Source of the DNA: Blattamonas nauphoetae
Lineage: Eukaryota > Preaxostyla > Oxymonadida
Reading direction: 5' to 3'
Assembly (NCBI GenBank): GCA_033064195.1
Contig: JARBJD010000035.1
Coordinates: 1 to 64,000, forward strand
DNA length: 64,000 nt
This document shows, piece after piece, positions 1-11,690 of this stretch (the stretch's first letter is position 1; the number at the start of each line of letters is the position of its first letter). The position numbers were made by a program, and so were the translations under genes. Under the pieces are notes generated by a model. It saw only the letters and a program-made list of their open reading frames with translations, searched no databases and was not told the DNA's origin.

Positions 1-15
1 ACTCATCGTCAAATT

Positions 16-351
16 TCATTCTGTGAAGTACGCACGGCGTATTCGCAGCTGTACGTTTACTGTCCTCAAAAGCCTTCCTCGTTCACGACTGTAAAATTCT
101 TGGTAAATTTCCAGAATCTTCCTTTTGTCAAAAACTGTGTGTGATTCGTTGTCCGGTATCATCAGGGCGCCAGCGAGGATAATATTGTGCAACGTTGTGA
201 CGAATTCATGTGTGATGTCCATGTTATGGTGTTCAAGCAAGCAGATGAGGACAGGGAGAGTGGGTGGTTTGACGAGGTGAATCTTTTCGTCAGTTGTTCC
301 TTGAGACAAGTCACATATCGAAACGAATGTTTCCTCAACAACACTATGCAT
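16..351 (-). CDS. partial unknown protein, helical (possible ARM/HEAT-like)
   Basis: An open stretch of about 111 codons runs leftward and probably continues beyond the window edge. The translation is rich in Leu, Ile and amphipathic helical segments (for example around LICLLEHHNMDITHEFV) with no catalytic motif. It resembles the style of the large helical-repeat proteins common in oxymonads but I do not recognise a family. The start at 351 is not certain; a preceding exon on the right could exist. Bases 352-773 between it and the next gene hold only GA-rich simple sequence and short overlapping open frames that I cannot support as genes. Confidence 0.4.
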   Translation of the reverse strand: MHSVVEETFVSICDLSQGTTDEKIHLVKPPTLPVLICLLEHHNMDITHEFVTTLHNIILAGALMIPDNESHTVFDKRKILEIYQEFYSRERGRLLRTVNVQLRIRRAYFTE

Positions 352-773
352 GGACGTCTCCTATTTTCATTGATTGGCAGCAACATTTGGAGAGTCTTGA
401 TGTTCGAACTCAACGGTGGCAGCGTCGATTGTGCTGAGAGAGCTTGTTTGACCTGGTCCGCTGGGCCAAGAGCATGACTTCGTTTCACTGAGACATTCGG
501 GTGTGATGGAGTGCGATGTAGTGATGTGACTGGGGTGGATCCTTGCGTCTTCTATTTTGTCTTCGGTGCCGTAGAAGTCTTTAGTTTAGCCTGATTAGCA
601 GCAGCTACTTTGGCTTTCGCTTTGGTTGGAGGTATTATCCATGAGTAGATGGAGGATGACACGGAGGATGAGAATGGATCGGCCCTCATGACGGAGGATA
701 AGGATTCGATGACTCTGGATAGAATCAAGATACGTCTCTCCACAATAGTCTAGACACCATGTCGGTCCAGTAT

Positions 774-3035
774 TTAGTAAAAGCATGGAACTCTCTGTAA
801 GTACAGAATGGTAAAGGCAGTAGGATAAAGGTGTGGTGAAAGAACATAGACGGCTAAAAAAATGTCGGGAGGGTTGAGTGAGTCATCATATTCCATTTCC
901 TCGGCAGTTGCCTGGGCAATGATGTCCAAAATACGGGCAATGGGGACGGCATCTTGAAGAATGCCTATGTGGTCACAGCCACGGTATGTGTGGAACTAAA
1001 CGAGCGAGGTGTCTCTCCACCAGTGGGGTGACTGCGAAGGACGAGAAAAGAGGGAGAATAAGGCGAGGGAAGGGAGAGCAAGAAGAATGGCAAGAAAGAG
1101 CACAGAGAGATGGAGACACACTACTGAGTGAAACAGTCGGAACTGTGCCATCACCATCCATGTAGTAATCAGAATGCGTGTCTGACGACCAGCGCTGACT
1201 GGTTGCATTCAGAATCACACCGGCAGTGGCATTGATACCTAACGACGATGAAGAAAGTCAGAAAAGAAGGAAACACGAATGATGGGCAGAAAAGGCAAGA
1301 GTAACGGAGAATGATGGAGAGAGCATGGGAATGGCAGAAACAGGAGGAATACAGACCAATCGAGTACATCACGTGTGTCATCACCTTCGGTAGGACGAGA
1401 GGCTGGTCGGTGTTGTTTCGTGTGCGTTGGACGGCTGTCTTCACACAGGCCTTGCCTGCCTTGTTGTCAGTCCACGTCATGTTCTTCATGAAGATTTTGC
1501 ACACATTGTCACCTTTGCAAGCAGAGAGATGGGAGAGGGGGAGAGTGGGTGAAGGGAGGATATGTTGGAGGGGAGGAGGGGAGAGGACTGTGGATGTTTT
1601 GAAGATGTGAACGAAAATGGTCAATAAGATGAAGGATGAAGTGGAAAGCACACTTTTGAGCCGGACAACGACGCAGTCGTCGTCGAATGTGTTCTTGTTG
1701 GGGATCATCCAGTGCAGACAGGCGCAATCTTGCGTCAGAGTACTGATTGTGGATGCTCCTACCTGCGATGGAAAGAACGACAAAGAATGAACGAGTACAA
1801 CAGAAAAATGGTGTGAATCATCAATAATACCTAAAGAAGGCTCAGCTCTCCCAGCATACCCATGAGAACAGTCACTTTCGTGGTGACGCTGAAAACCCAT
1901 CCGCCATTGGAGCACCACCGAAGGGAGCACCCGAAGTGATGACAGCAAAGATGTATGTGTCTATCCAGGATCAGTCTACGACGCTACTTGTCAGAAAGCG
2001 GTAGGTGATAATGTCATCTGTACTGTGCCCGCACAGCACGACCTTCTTGTTGTTGTTACTGTGAGGAATGGGGAAGAGGGGACACACGCGCGGAAGGCGG
2101 GTTCGTCTCGCGTTTTGAGATCCTCGTAATACGCAGTGGCGACGTGACCGAAGACGTTGACGAGTCTCCAATCATACTAACCTAGACGAGAAAAGAAGTA
2201 TGAAGAAAAGAAAGAATGAGAGAGATTGAGGGACACACAGGGGCAGCGTTCTGATACTTCCGCTCGACATAGCCTGCTTCGGAAAGAGCTCTCGTGAGTT
2301 TGTCCAGTCAGCTGTTGAGGAAATTGACGCCCTATAGGAACAGAAATGAGAGTGAAGGAGAAGTTGGGAGGAATGGAAGACAGTGATGGAGGATGAGGGG
2401 ATGAAAAGTGGGTAGAGGCACACAAACAATCTGCCGAAGTCTTTCACATGAACGTTGAAATGGGTACTGTCAGATTGGTCATGGCTGTTGTGTTGAACGT
2501 TTGTCTGATGTTCTTCATCCATCCCGTGGAAATGACAACACAGGCGAAGTTTCCATCACGTGAAATGATCGAACGGAAAAGCTACAATGAGGGAAGGAAA
2601 AATGATGGAGAGGGAGAGATCGAACCTCTGATGGCAGGGGAAGGCGAGGTTGGGCGAGAGAGGAGTGAAAACGTGTGGGAGGGGTGCTTGGTCAACGAGG
2701 ATGCAGATATGCTGACTGAGAGATGTCCAAAGAGATGCAAAGATTAGAGGGCAGAGCACACCGAGTTTTATCTCACTTCTTTCTTCACAGCCTGTGATGG
2801 GGGGAAGCACTGAGCTTTTCTCAGCTGAGGGAAGGGACGTTGGAAGGAGAAAGTGTTGAGCACTGTGAGGATGTCTTGCTGGGAGAGAGAGAGAGAAAGA
2901 AAAATGAGCATACAGGTGAGATAGAGGAGGAACAACGCGAAAAACGACGGAGAAGCCAAGTATGTTAGATTGATGTGAGATGACAAAATAGAGAGAACAT
3001 ACTGTATCCAAAATACTGATGGCAATTTTATTCAT
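774..3035 (-). pseudogene. LCAT/phospholipase-like lipase, multi-exon, interrupted by in-frame stops
   Basis: Reading leftward, exons carry the landmarks of the lecithin:cholesterol acyltransferase family in order: PPITGCE near 2790 (N-terminal PGxxGS-like), VHVKDFGR near 2440, the YDWRL motif near 2165, a nucleophile elbow written GHSTD near 2020, GAPFGG near 1905, CLHWMIPN near 1700, DYYMDGDGTVP near 1150 and GCDHIGILQD near 970. The last two supply the usual Asp and His. Introns are short (one about 29 nt near 2095-2070) with GT/AG ends. Two TGA codons lie in frame between conserved blocks (near 2312 and 1978), so as read the gene cannot give a full enzyme. The rest of the frame and splice sites look well kept, suggesting recent loss or sequence error. 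The elbow GHSTD instead of GHSxG is also odd. Exon limits are approximate; the terminal stop is TAA at 774-776. Confidence 0.7.
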
Positions 3036-3256
3036 GACAAAACTGCAGTAGACAGACAGCGAAATCGGAAAACGCCCTTTTCAGAAAATCTCTGACAGAA
3101 TATCACAATTATGGTTCGATCACACCACATCGGAAAGTTGAGCAGTCTTGGAGATCAAAACTTCAAGAATCTCAATTAAAGAATACATATCATCTCAATT
3201 GGTGAAGGATTTACGGATTTTGAGAAATTGTCCATTCTTGGTTTTGAACGATGATG

Positions 3257-4803
3257 TCAAAAATATTGTCCCACATGGGAGTTCAGGTATGCGTGGAGAG
3301 CACGGAAATTTGGGACGAAAGTTGTTGAATACTGTCGAATCGCTTGCAAGAACTGTCCATTCGGGTTGGGGTCAGTCGCGTAAATCGAGTTCAAAAATGT
3401 GTCTTTGACCACGCTCTTCGTTTTTAAGCGTGTCTCGATTCCTTTCTGAGTTTCTCGGACCAAGTCCTGTCGGAGTCCCTCCTTTTCATTTTCGAGCTTG
3501 ATCACCTTCCTTTCCGATTCGCTGAGCTTCGTTTGGAGTTGGTCGATTGTCTTCTTCGCGGTGTCGAGTTCTTCGTGGACGAACTGCGAGAGAGATGCTT
3601 CGTCTCCCAAAATCCTCATCAGTCGACCAGATTGAATCAGCTCCGCAGAGTGGAGTCGGTCTTGTGGATTCTGATTATTGAAGGGAAGATGGGAAAACGA
3701 GCAATGAGACAAGAGAACAACGAAAAGCACACTTTGCTCAGAAGAAGACACAGCACAGGTTCAACAGACGGTGGCACCTGCGCATTCTGGCACAATGTCT
3801 GAACATCAAATGCCTTCACGCTTTCTGCTATCTCCACGGCATTCGTTCCCGAAATCCACTCCTGCCCTGTCAGCAACTCCAACACAATCAGCCCAAACGC
3901 CCACATGTCTCCCGCTTGCGACCCATTTGTTTCGTTCCCTTCAACAGTAAACATTTCTGGCGCCCAGAACTGCATCGTCTCACATTCCGCAGAATTGTGA
4001 GTCTTTTGAGTCCCAACTCCAACCACTCCAAAGTCCCCTGGAACAACAAAGTACAAAGAGTAGAACAGAATTACGGCAGATGGAGGAAGAACGAATGAAG
4101 AAAAAGAAAATCTAACAAGAACAGAAAGAATCACACAACATACCCAGCTTCGCTCGGCCATCACAACCAATCAGAATATTCGATGGCTTCAGATCGCCAT
4201 ACACCTCATTTCGAGAGTGCAGAAACCCCAGCCCAGCCAGCACATCTTCCACAATTCGGAACACTGTCTGAACAACAACAAAAACATCAACAAGCAGGGA
4301 AAGAAGAATCAGAAGAACAAAACATGAAGAGCGAGAAGAAAACAATACCACGCGATCCATTGTCGTTCCCAGCTTTCGCGATTCCGAAATCCGATCAGCC
4401 AAAGAACACGAGCACAGCTCAAGAACCACAAAGTGCGCATTCCCTTCCACAATCACGTCCACAAATCCAACCACATTTTCGTGCTGGTTGTTTTGCAGTT
4501 TCGCGATTTCATGTTCGTTCTTGTTGAAATCTTCTTCCGATGTGAACGGCAGCACTTTCATCGCAAAGTGTTCATCCGATCCCCTTTTCGAAACTTCATA
4601 CACCGACCCGAATCGTCCTTGACCTAATTTCCGGAGGAAAGTGTCTGAAAAGTTGAGATCAGATGGAGAAAGATGGATGAAACATTGGATCGTGATGATC
4701 AGCATGGACATGACATGGGAGATGGAACAAGAGAAGGATGATACACACATGGTTCGGGAACTTTGACTTCAAACTGTCTTTTCGCTTTTGGTTTGGCTGA
4801 CAT
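3257..4803 (-). CDS. protein kinase with short coiled-coil tail
   Basis: Five exons: complement(join(3257..3670,3733..4037,4144..4267,4349..4644,4749..4803)), 397 residues, all introns GT/AG (62-106 nt). The kinase domain fills residues about 20-275: glycine loop GQGRFGSVYE (26-35), VAIK-type Lys48 in FAMKVLPF, catalytic loop YGDLKPSN with Asp142 (the usual HR of HRD is YG), DFG at 160-162, and an APEM segment after it. A predicted coiled coil follows (ESERKVIKLENEKEG). The tail after that differs from the paralogue at 38.1 kb and the SPRY-like domain found there is missing, so this copy is C-terminally truncated or re-tailed. Exons 1-4 match the 38.1-kb gene almost position for position, including intron sites, so the pair is a duplication. 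Substrate unknown. Confidence 0.85.
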
Positions 4804-4860
4804 TATTTCGACTTTCCGAATAAAGGTTTGATCGAGAGAACCATAATCATTTTGTCAAAA

Positions 4861-5480
4861 CTAAGTGGTCTCAATTGCAGTTTTCTTTTTGTGGTTCCCG
4901 CAATTGGCAGCATATCCCCACTGGGTATATTTGTCCAATCTGCAGAAATATTCAACGAATGACCTCCCCAATCGCACAGACTCTCTCGCGACCATCATCG
5001 CTCCTTCAACATTTAGTCTCTGACGTCCCATCCTCAGTCTCACCGTTTCGTTGCTCCTTTCCAACAAGTGAAGTAGTTTCAGATTAAAAACGATGGAAAG
5101 TGTGAACACCTCCAGCCACTCCATCCATCTCGCAGCTGACACAATCATCCACATTTCCAAGTTTCACGTTTCCTGATCGATTCTCCGTCCTTCGAATCGG
5201 GCTCTTTCCGATCTCTCCTTCCATCTGAATGGTTGAGAAAGGATCGGCTGACCATTCCAGCGAGATGCACACACTGTGTTTGTTTTTTGTTGAATACGGC
5301 AGGAGGGTGCTTGTCTTTGTCGCAACTCCATTCCATCCCGAGTGTCACTGCCTCTTTGTGAGAAGCCCACGAGTCATTGCCAACTGTGGCATTCGACTCT
5401 ATCACGACTTCTCTGCTCCACACGCACTTCAAACCCGTTCTGTCGGAAGCACTCCGCGTTCCCTTCCACCAACACTGCCT
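4861..5480 (-). pseudogene. degenerate PMS2-like C-terminal stretch (upstream tip near-identical to pms2)
   Basis: Bases 5408-5480 are identical to 40929-41001 in the pms2 gene of this window and would encode its VLVEGNAECFRQNGFEV segment. Left of 5408 the similarity fades: a MDGVAG motif near 5120 matches the same motif in the pms2 linker, and a segment near 4915 ends in W, C and H spacing like the pms2 C-terminus, but frames are broken. Either this is an old duplicated pms2 tail with one recently converted patch, or only the 73-bp patch is pms2-derived. The certain part is the 73 bp. Confidence 0.4.
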
Positions 5481-5552
5481 TCCAAGACAAACGAGTGCTC
5501 CTCAACACAGCGAGAACCCTGAAATGATATTAGGGGCTGGCCTGATCAAAAT
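5481..5552 (-). repeat. outer inverted repeat of DIRS-like element (left, A end)
   Basis: Begins TCCAAGACAAACGAGTGC directly after the pms2-identical patch and matches the inverted right end at 20030-20082 over its length apart from about three positions. Confidence 0.75.
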
Positions 5553-5779
5553 TGAAAGCAGAAAACCAAATAAATGATTTTATCTGTTCCAGAAATCCCA
5601 ACGGGAAACTAAAAGTTCACAGGTTGGTTTTGCCCTCCGTAGAGGGCTGTTGAGGAAAACAAAAAAGGTTATGTGGGCAAGAAATCCCTAACAGGGAACA
5701 AAAACTTGCCAAATGGTCTAATGAGACGAGGTGAAGTGAAAAAGCCAGAACTTGCCAGGTTGTGTGGCAGAGTTGTAAT

Positions 5780-5858
5780 GTTGAGGAGCACTCGTTTGTC
5801 TTGGAGGAGTTCCCCCTGGTCACTCCAAGCCCAAACGAGGGCTCCTCAACACAGCGAG
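5780..5858. repeat. internal complementary region of DIRS-like element (palindrome)
   Basis: Left arm 5780-5805 and right arm 5824-5850 are complementary with two or three differences and flank an 18-bp spacer. The left arm equals the reverse of the element's left end, the right arm equals its right end, and the spacer equals the bases just outside the right inverted repeat. This is the end-to-end junction expected of a circular DIRS intermediate. Confidence 0.75.
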
Positions 5859-7955
5859 TGTTGAAAGGACAATCTAAAGGAAGCAAAGAGAGAGAAGGTA
5901 AAGGAGAAAGCCTGTGTCGTTTCTTCGTTCCAATAGAGTGTTGTTTCGGCCGTGACCCCACTCGGGCTGCCACCTCCTGGAGAACAAGTTCTGGTAAAAG
6001 ATGAAGAGAAAAGGCAGAGGAGGAGGGCTGGGCTAATTCCGCTGGCAGAGATATAGGATCACCCCGATCAATCACCTGCACCACTGTCTCCTCGATCAAC
6101 CCTCCCCTCATTTGCCCACATTGTGCTCACCTCTCGTCCCTCCATCCTCATCTCGCTTTTCAAATCGAGAGATTAAAAACCTTGACGAGAGCTTCCTTCC
6201 GCCCCAATCTGTTGATGAACCATAACATCAAACTTGCTCAGTTGTCCTCTGCGATCGTGACCGCGGGAGTGGTCCACGCACCCCATTGTCTGCATCTTAA
6301 ATCGATTCCAGGGCATAAGGCAAGAAACACGTTTGTGACGCAGCGTCCCTAGCCGCTCCGTTCGCTTCATTTTGAAAAGGGCAAGTTTGGACAAGAGCCC
6401 TCCATTTATGTCTTTCCCCCACTCACCAGTGACAGTCCACGTCACCATTTGTTCTCTTCGGTTGAATGGATGAGTGAAGTTATGTGTTGAGCGCCTTCGT
6501 CTTCATCACCCATCAGAATCAGGTGGGACAGCTCGTCACTCCAGAAGGTGAGACTATCCCATCTATCCGCGAGTTCGTCCCTGTTGAAAGTATACCCTGC
6601 CAGTGAAATGCGACACGTCTGTGAGTTTAAACCGTCGTGGAAGAAGTATTTACGACTTGCTTGCAGCGTTGCTCTTCACTTCTATCAGACTGCGCCAGTT
6701 CTCTTCCTTGCGAAAGCACCAGTGACAAATCCACCCGACTCACATCCACAATCCAGAAACCAACATACCGAGACTTTGCATCTCCGCTCCTCAATCACAC
6801 CTCCTTCTTCATTCTTCAATTTCTAGCACGTCCGTCACTCATCCTCTCTCCTTCTGAGCCTGTCCATTTCCAATGGAGTTCTTCTGCAGGGTGGGCTGAG
6901 TGAAAGACAACCGCCGGGTTCAATATGAGTGGACATCTCGAGTCTCGCGACAGTAGTGCGATTATGACCTGCAGCTGTCACCTTCACTGTATGCGGTTCG
7001 CGGATCTTCTCTGCTACTGGGTGTGGTTCGCCTCACTCCGCTTCTTCCTTTAGAATGCCTCCAATCGTCAGAATAGATCGGAAGAGAGTCGTTCTCTTCC
7101 CGAATCCAACATCGATCATCACTACCAAGAACTATTGCGTCGAGATAATAGTTGTGAGCAAAGTGTCTAGCTGTTCATGTGCTCTCGAGTAACGATGAGA
7201 GGATGTTCGATCTATGCACATCCACATGTCCTTTTGTGAGAAGATGGACATCAATAAAAATCTTCTGGATGATCTGTTTTCCTTCGACCACCAGAGTTCT
7301 CAAAGATAGTTTCTGTATTGTAGAGTCGACTCCATCTTCATCGGAATTCAAACAAGAAGGTTGTCGCCTAGTTCATTCGGGAGTTCAATTGTCCCTTCAA
7401 CCATCGAGAACGCGCTCACCGAATGCGACCTGACAAATGCCAATTCAGTCCTGGAAAACAGATTGGCTGTTTCCAAACAGCGTGGGTTGGACTACCCTCC
7501 TTCATTTGAGTCGTGATGGTCACAACGTCCCGAAGATTACGTGTAGAGTATCGATTGTTGGTTCCCAGTTCCCACTGAACGCTCCTGGATCGATCAGGGA
7601 GCTCTGTTCTTCTTCGATGAAGGTATCAGCATCGGGCGAATCATGTTGAATAGAAGGAGCGAAGCCATATGACGAACCTCGTCCGCAACGGACTAGCTGC
7701 ACAAAATTCATTTCTGGATGTATGCATCCTTCATGATTGAATGTTTCAGGATCTTGAGAGGTGTATCATTGACGGTTTGTTGATCCTAGGTCTGCTCTTG
7801 TTCTCATTTTCATTCTTGTCGACCAATCCACATTCTCCGCTTCTTGTGAGAACAACCGGTGAAAGGTCTGTTTCAAGTCGTCTTGGTTCAATCACATAGC
7901 ATCTATGCTCCAGAACCAACAAGAAAGTACTTTCGCTCTTCGTTCTTTCATCGAA

Positions 7956-8327
7956 TCAAGTTCGACGTATTTGTCTTAATGCAACATCTGCTCGTCGACT
8001 TCTTAGTCTCTGTGTCCCTCTTAACCTGGCAGAACTAAAGCCGGACTTGCAGACTTCTGTGGGTGCGTTGGCGGTTAACCTCCCAAATCTGTTCGAGTCC
8101 GAAGGGGCTTCACCGTTGTGTGTGAGCCAGAGGAGACGAGGTCTGTGCCTCGTGCGGGCTGTCGGACTGAAAAATGTCTTTATCAGTTTCCTTACGATTC
8201 TCTCAAGTGAGTGGGAGTGTCCTGGGACAAAGCTAAACGTGAGCACTTTGAATCTTGGATTCGATTCCGGAAATAAGCCGACCTGCTTGATGTGTTCGTT
8301 CTTTGTCTGTCTTTGCAGGACCCTCAT
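7956..8327 (-). pseudogene. remnant of DIRS-type coding region, possibly tyrosine recombinase
   Basis: A 123-codon open stretch in the element's sense orientation ends with an Arg-rich segment around SARLRGTQRLR, which recalls the HxxR box of tyrosine recombinases. The match is weak; the call leans on the DIRS architecture. The rest of the element body (5859-7955, 8328-8523, 13525-14011, 18926-20029) shows no intact gene. Confidence 0.3.
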
Positions 8328-8540
8328 GCCACTTCCTATCTAAACAGGTGAGGGGATGTGACTAACATCGAGTTCAGTGAACAGACTGCCTTCTGAGGAC
8401 CCACCGAAGGCAGACTTCCGATTCCAATAGAGATCTTGTATCCGCTTTTAGTGATGATCACCAATCGATAGGACGATGAGTAAAAACCCTGGATAGACAA
8501 GTCGAGTGGCTCACAGTGAATATGAGAAGGGGGCATGTAT

Positions 8541-8658
8541 TACCCCTGTAGGTTATTAGAACCCTGTAGGTTGTGGGAACCCTGTAGGTTGCGAAAAGGA
8601 ACCCTGTAGGTTGTGAATGGAACCCTGTAGGTTGTTTTGGAACCCTGTAGGTTGTGTC
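8541..8658. repeat. subterminal minisatellite of the Merlin-type element
   Basis: Six to seven copies of GAACCCTGTAGGTTGTG with 1-6 bp spacers adjoin the left inverted end; two copies occur in reverse at 13480-13508. Probably transposase-binding repeats. Confidence 0.8.
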
Positions 8659-9141
8659 GAGAAAATAAGTGTTCAGTCTTGTTTTCCAATTAAAACAGAG
8701 TAAAACGTTAAACAGTATTGATCCTGTTTAAGTCTCGCTGCCTTCCGTAGTATAGAAAGCGATTTCAGAACCACTTTTGAATCTGATATTCAAAGACTTT
8801 TCTGACATTTTGATTATGTCTCTTCTTCCTCAAAGTTCATAAATACATCCAATATTTTAACCTCATTTGAAGGGTCAATTTTGAAGCCAATTGTTTTCCG
8901 ATATTTCTTCATTTTTGTCACTTTTTTTTGACACGTCATTTTTTTCAATATGACAATTTTGACTCCGATTTGGGAAATGACCAATTGTTTGATAAGAGTT
9001 GTCAAATGGGTCAGATTTTTTATTCAATGTGAAACTATCCACACTTTGTTTTACGTTTGGCGAAATACCTTTCTGATATTCTTCACAATTCTTGAAAAAA
9101 GACAAAAACTGAGTTCCTAAAACTGAATGAAGTGGAATGAG

Positions 9142-10908
9142 TTAGAAAAGGGCCACATAGTGGCATCCCCCACAAAACCCAATTCGGACTATCTTCGGTC
9201 CCTGTCCATACCGGGTAGCTTCTCGTTCGTCGGGATATTCAATCTGAATGTTCAGATCATATTTCCGAGCGAGAGCCGCCAGTTCTATCTCACCTCCTTC
9301 CTTGTCAGCCGATCGGACTCTAGTGAGGAATTCCAACCAGGCTGGATTTCTTTCGTCTCCAGATGCAGCCTCGACGTAGTCCTCTGGATTTTTCTCCATC
9401 TCATCGGCAATCCCACCCCGCATCTTCATCATGCAGTGACGATATCCGGCCTCATTTCGTGGAGGATTCGGGATCGCGTCCATCTTACCCAGTTGGACCA
9501 AGACAGACCACAACCAACAGTTTCCATCTCCTCTCACATTCCGAATTTTGAACTCGGGGAAGCGTTTTTTGAGTTTCTGGAAGTCAACTCCAATTTGTGT
9601 GTCTTTAGGTGGCGCTGGTACCAGTGGGAACGTGTCTCGAGTCCCTTTTGTGATTCGACCGAACTCGAAAGATGGATCTCGCTTGTCCTTTCGAGAGCGT
9701 TTTGGACGTTCATCTTGTTCTGAATGTGTCCGTTTCTTCTTGGTGATGATCTCTCTGTCATCCACCTGATCTGAGGATTCTGGTTCTTGGTTCTCTTGAT
9801 TGTCCGAGTTTCTCTTCGCGATCCGTTCCTTCGCTGAAATCAGTTTCTTTTCAGCTTGTTGAGTCTGTCCGGCAATCGCTGTCATCCGACGTTCTGCAAA
9901 TGTCTTCAATTTTTTCGTTTCCTTGAAGAGATCTGCTTTGATGTGACGAGCCTGAGCGTTTGTTTCAAGCATCTTCTTCGTTGCCTTTTTTTCTTCGTCT
10001 AAACTCTCCATCATGATTTCCATCATGTCGTTCGTGACAGAACCGATCGCTCTGAGAAAATCCAAAAAGCCAACATTCTGACGTTTGTACTGTTTCTCAG
10101 CGATGTATTGTGGATGAAACCATCTTGGCACTCCAAATTCTGGCAACCAGAAGCGGAAAATCCTCCAGAGGGCCTCCACGTGATTGGTCGTTGTTCCAGC
10201 TTCTTCATCCGTCCATTGATTCTTGGAATGATTCACAGTCGCATGCTTCCATCTTTTCATCTTATCCTTCGAAATCCAGCTGTATCCCTTCCACAAGTCG
10301 GTGTGGATTTCTGAACCATGTTCAATGTGACGTTCGATGATGTCTTTGATCGTATTCTGGTCTCTCTTCTCCACCATCTCGAGAAAAGATTGTTCTGGAT
10401 GGTTTGGGACGCATCCTCCAATCATCCAATATCCAGTTCTTTCCTTCCCTCGATGTCCTTTTGATGAGATGAAATGACCTTCATCGACTTCTACCACAAC
10501 ACCTGGTCCTCCAATTTTGTGCGGATTGAGAATCGACTTGATCAGACACACAATTCGTAATTTTTTGAACCAATGAGTGACGCACTTCGTTGAACACTTT
10601 GAATCCACTGCTGTAACTTGAACCGAATTGTTTTTCCAGAATCCATGCATAATCGTGATAATTGTGGCCAATGGGAGGTTTTTGTTTTTCATAATGGTTT
10701 GATCTAAAATTGAAAATGCTTTTTTCTCCTTCCCGCAGTAACATTGGAATCTCGGGATGTCACAGCCGATTCTGGCGGAAGAAAGGTTTGTCAATGTCTT
10801 CTCACATTTAGGGCAGGTCATGGAATCGTGCAATAATCCGTTGTCGATTGCAAAACGAAGTGCTTTTTCAGGTGTGTCGATTTGTTTTGCTAAGTCTACA
10901 CTGTTCAT
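9142..10908 (-). CDS. IS1595/Merlin-family DDE transposase fused to an OTU cysteine protease domain
   Basis: 588 codons from the ATG at 10908 to TAA at 9142; no intron needed. Residues 32-60 hold a zinc-ribbon-like CPKC...CYC pair. The ISXO2-like catalytic core follows: Asp142 in VEVDEGHF, Asp204 in IHTDLWKGY, and the NHVE motif at 242-245. A charged, lysine-rich linker spans about 300-440. Residues 450-588 form an OTU-like domain: DGNCWLWSV at 461-469 gives the Asp and Cys464, and CHYVAL at 582-587 gives His583 near the C-terminus. The enzyme should cut and join the element's GGCATG ends; the OTU part would remove ubiquitin or a ubiquitin-like protein, perhaps to protect the transposase or alter host factors (inference). 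The frame could extend upstream without ATG to about 10986; an upstream exon is possible. Confidence 0.88.
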   Translation of the reverse strand: MNSVDLAKQIDTPEKALRFAIDNGLLHDSMTCPKCEKTLTNLSSARIGCDIPRFQCYCGKEKKAFSILDQTIMKNKNLPLATIITIMHGFWKNNSVQVTAVDSKCSTKCVTHWFKKLRIVCLIKSILNPHKIGGPGVVVEVDEGHFISSKGHRGKERTGYWMIGGCVPNHPEQSFLEMVEKRDQNTIKDIIERHIEHGSEIHTDLWKGYSWISKDKMKRWKHATVNHSKNQWTDEEAGTTTNHVEALWRIFRFWLPEFGVPRWFHPQYIAEKQYKRQNVGFLDFLRAIGSVTNDMMEIMMESLDEEKKATKKMLETNAQARHIKADLFKETKKLKTFAERRMTAIAGQTQQAEKKLISAKERIAKRNSDNQENQEPESSDQVDDREIITKKKRTHSEQDERPKRSRKDKRDPSFEFGRITKGTRDTFPLVPAPPKDTQIGVDFQKLKKRFPEFKIRNVRGDGNCWLWSVLVQLGKMDAIPNPPRNEAGYRHCMMKMRGGIADEMEKNPEDYVEAASGDERNPAWLEFLTRVRSADKEGGEIELAALARKYDLNIQIEYPDEREATRYGQGPKIVRIGFCGGCHYVALF

Positions 10909-11690
10909 GTATTTTTCTTCTAGAGAGAGACCTATAGGAGAATGGATAATAGATAGATATGAACGTGAAGAGAGTTTAGAGTGCAAAAGAACAACGTGAT
11001 ATTCAGAAGGTAACTGGAACTTTTACCCACTAATTACTCTATTATCATACGTTGACATTCTTTATCTCTTGATTTTTTCTCTTTTTTTTCATCAGCAACC
11101 ACAATATCATTAAAAATTTCGGAACTTTCAACAGGGAAATTATCTTCACTGTTATGACTTATATCGTCCTGCGGCTCCTCGACACTAAATAAAATGATGA
11201 GAAGAGAAACATAGTTTCATACTTTTGGTGGGTAAAACTTCCTTCTGGAGAGAGTTCGGCGTCCATTGCTGATTATGGTTTGCTCTCTCCTGACTCTTAA
11301 CGGAGTGTTTGTACAAATCTAAGGAGATCATTCAAGCTTACGTCCAGTATACTTTCTCTTTTTCACAAGTCTTCTCTTTCATCTCTTCTTCATAGCCAGA
11401 ACGGAACACATATAAATAACCGTCGCCATTTCTATATAAATGTCTGTCTCTCGTGAGTTTGATCAGGTTATTCTCTTTCCATCTTTTTCATTCTCTCTTT
11501 TGCGGCGTTTTTCGATTTTTTTCATCGTCTTTCCTTCGATCTCTTCTCGGATCCCACAGATGTCGTTCGCCCAGTGCTCTAGAAAAAGCTTGGAGAGATC
11601 ATTCAAGATTACGTCCAGTATACTTTCTTCGGAATTCACTTTTTTCATTCTTCTTCACCATATTATATCATCCCACTCCTCCCAATCTAC
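10909..11690. other. intergenic part of Merlin-type element with a local duplication
   Basis: No supported gene. A segment of about 40 bp (gatcattcaagcttacg type) at 11313-11352 recurs with few changes at 11595-11632. The interval between divergent genes probably holds promoters for both. Confidence 0.45.

Noticed and set aside
774-3035. TGA read as a sense codon in this organism
   Set aside because: The long intact genes (pms2, the 917- and 855-residue proteins, beta-tubulin) contain no internal TGA, use TGG for Trp, and the ASH gene and VPS53-like gene end naturally at TGA. The in-frame TGAs are confined to genes that otherwise look damaged.
8541-8658. CRISPR-like array
   Set aside because: Units are 18 bp with 1-6 bp spacers and sit in the inverted end of a transposon in a eukaryote; two copies recur at the opposite end.
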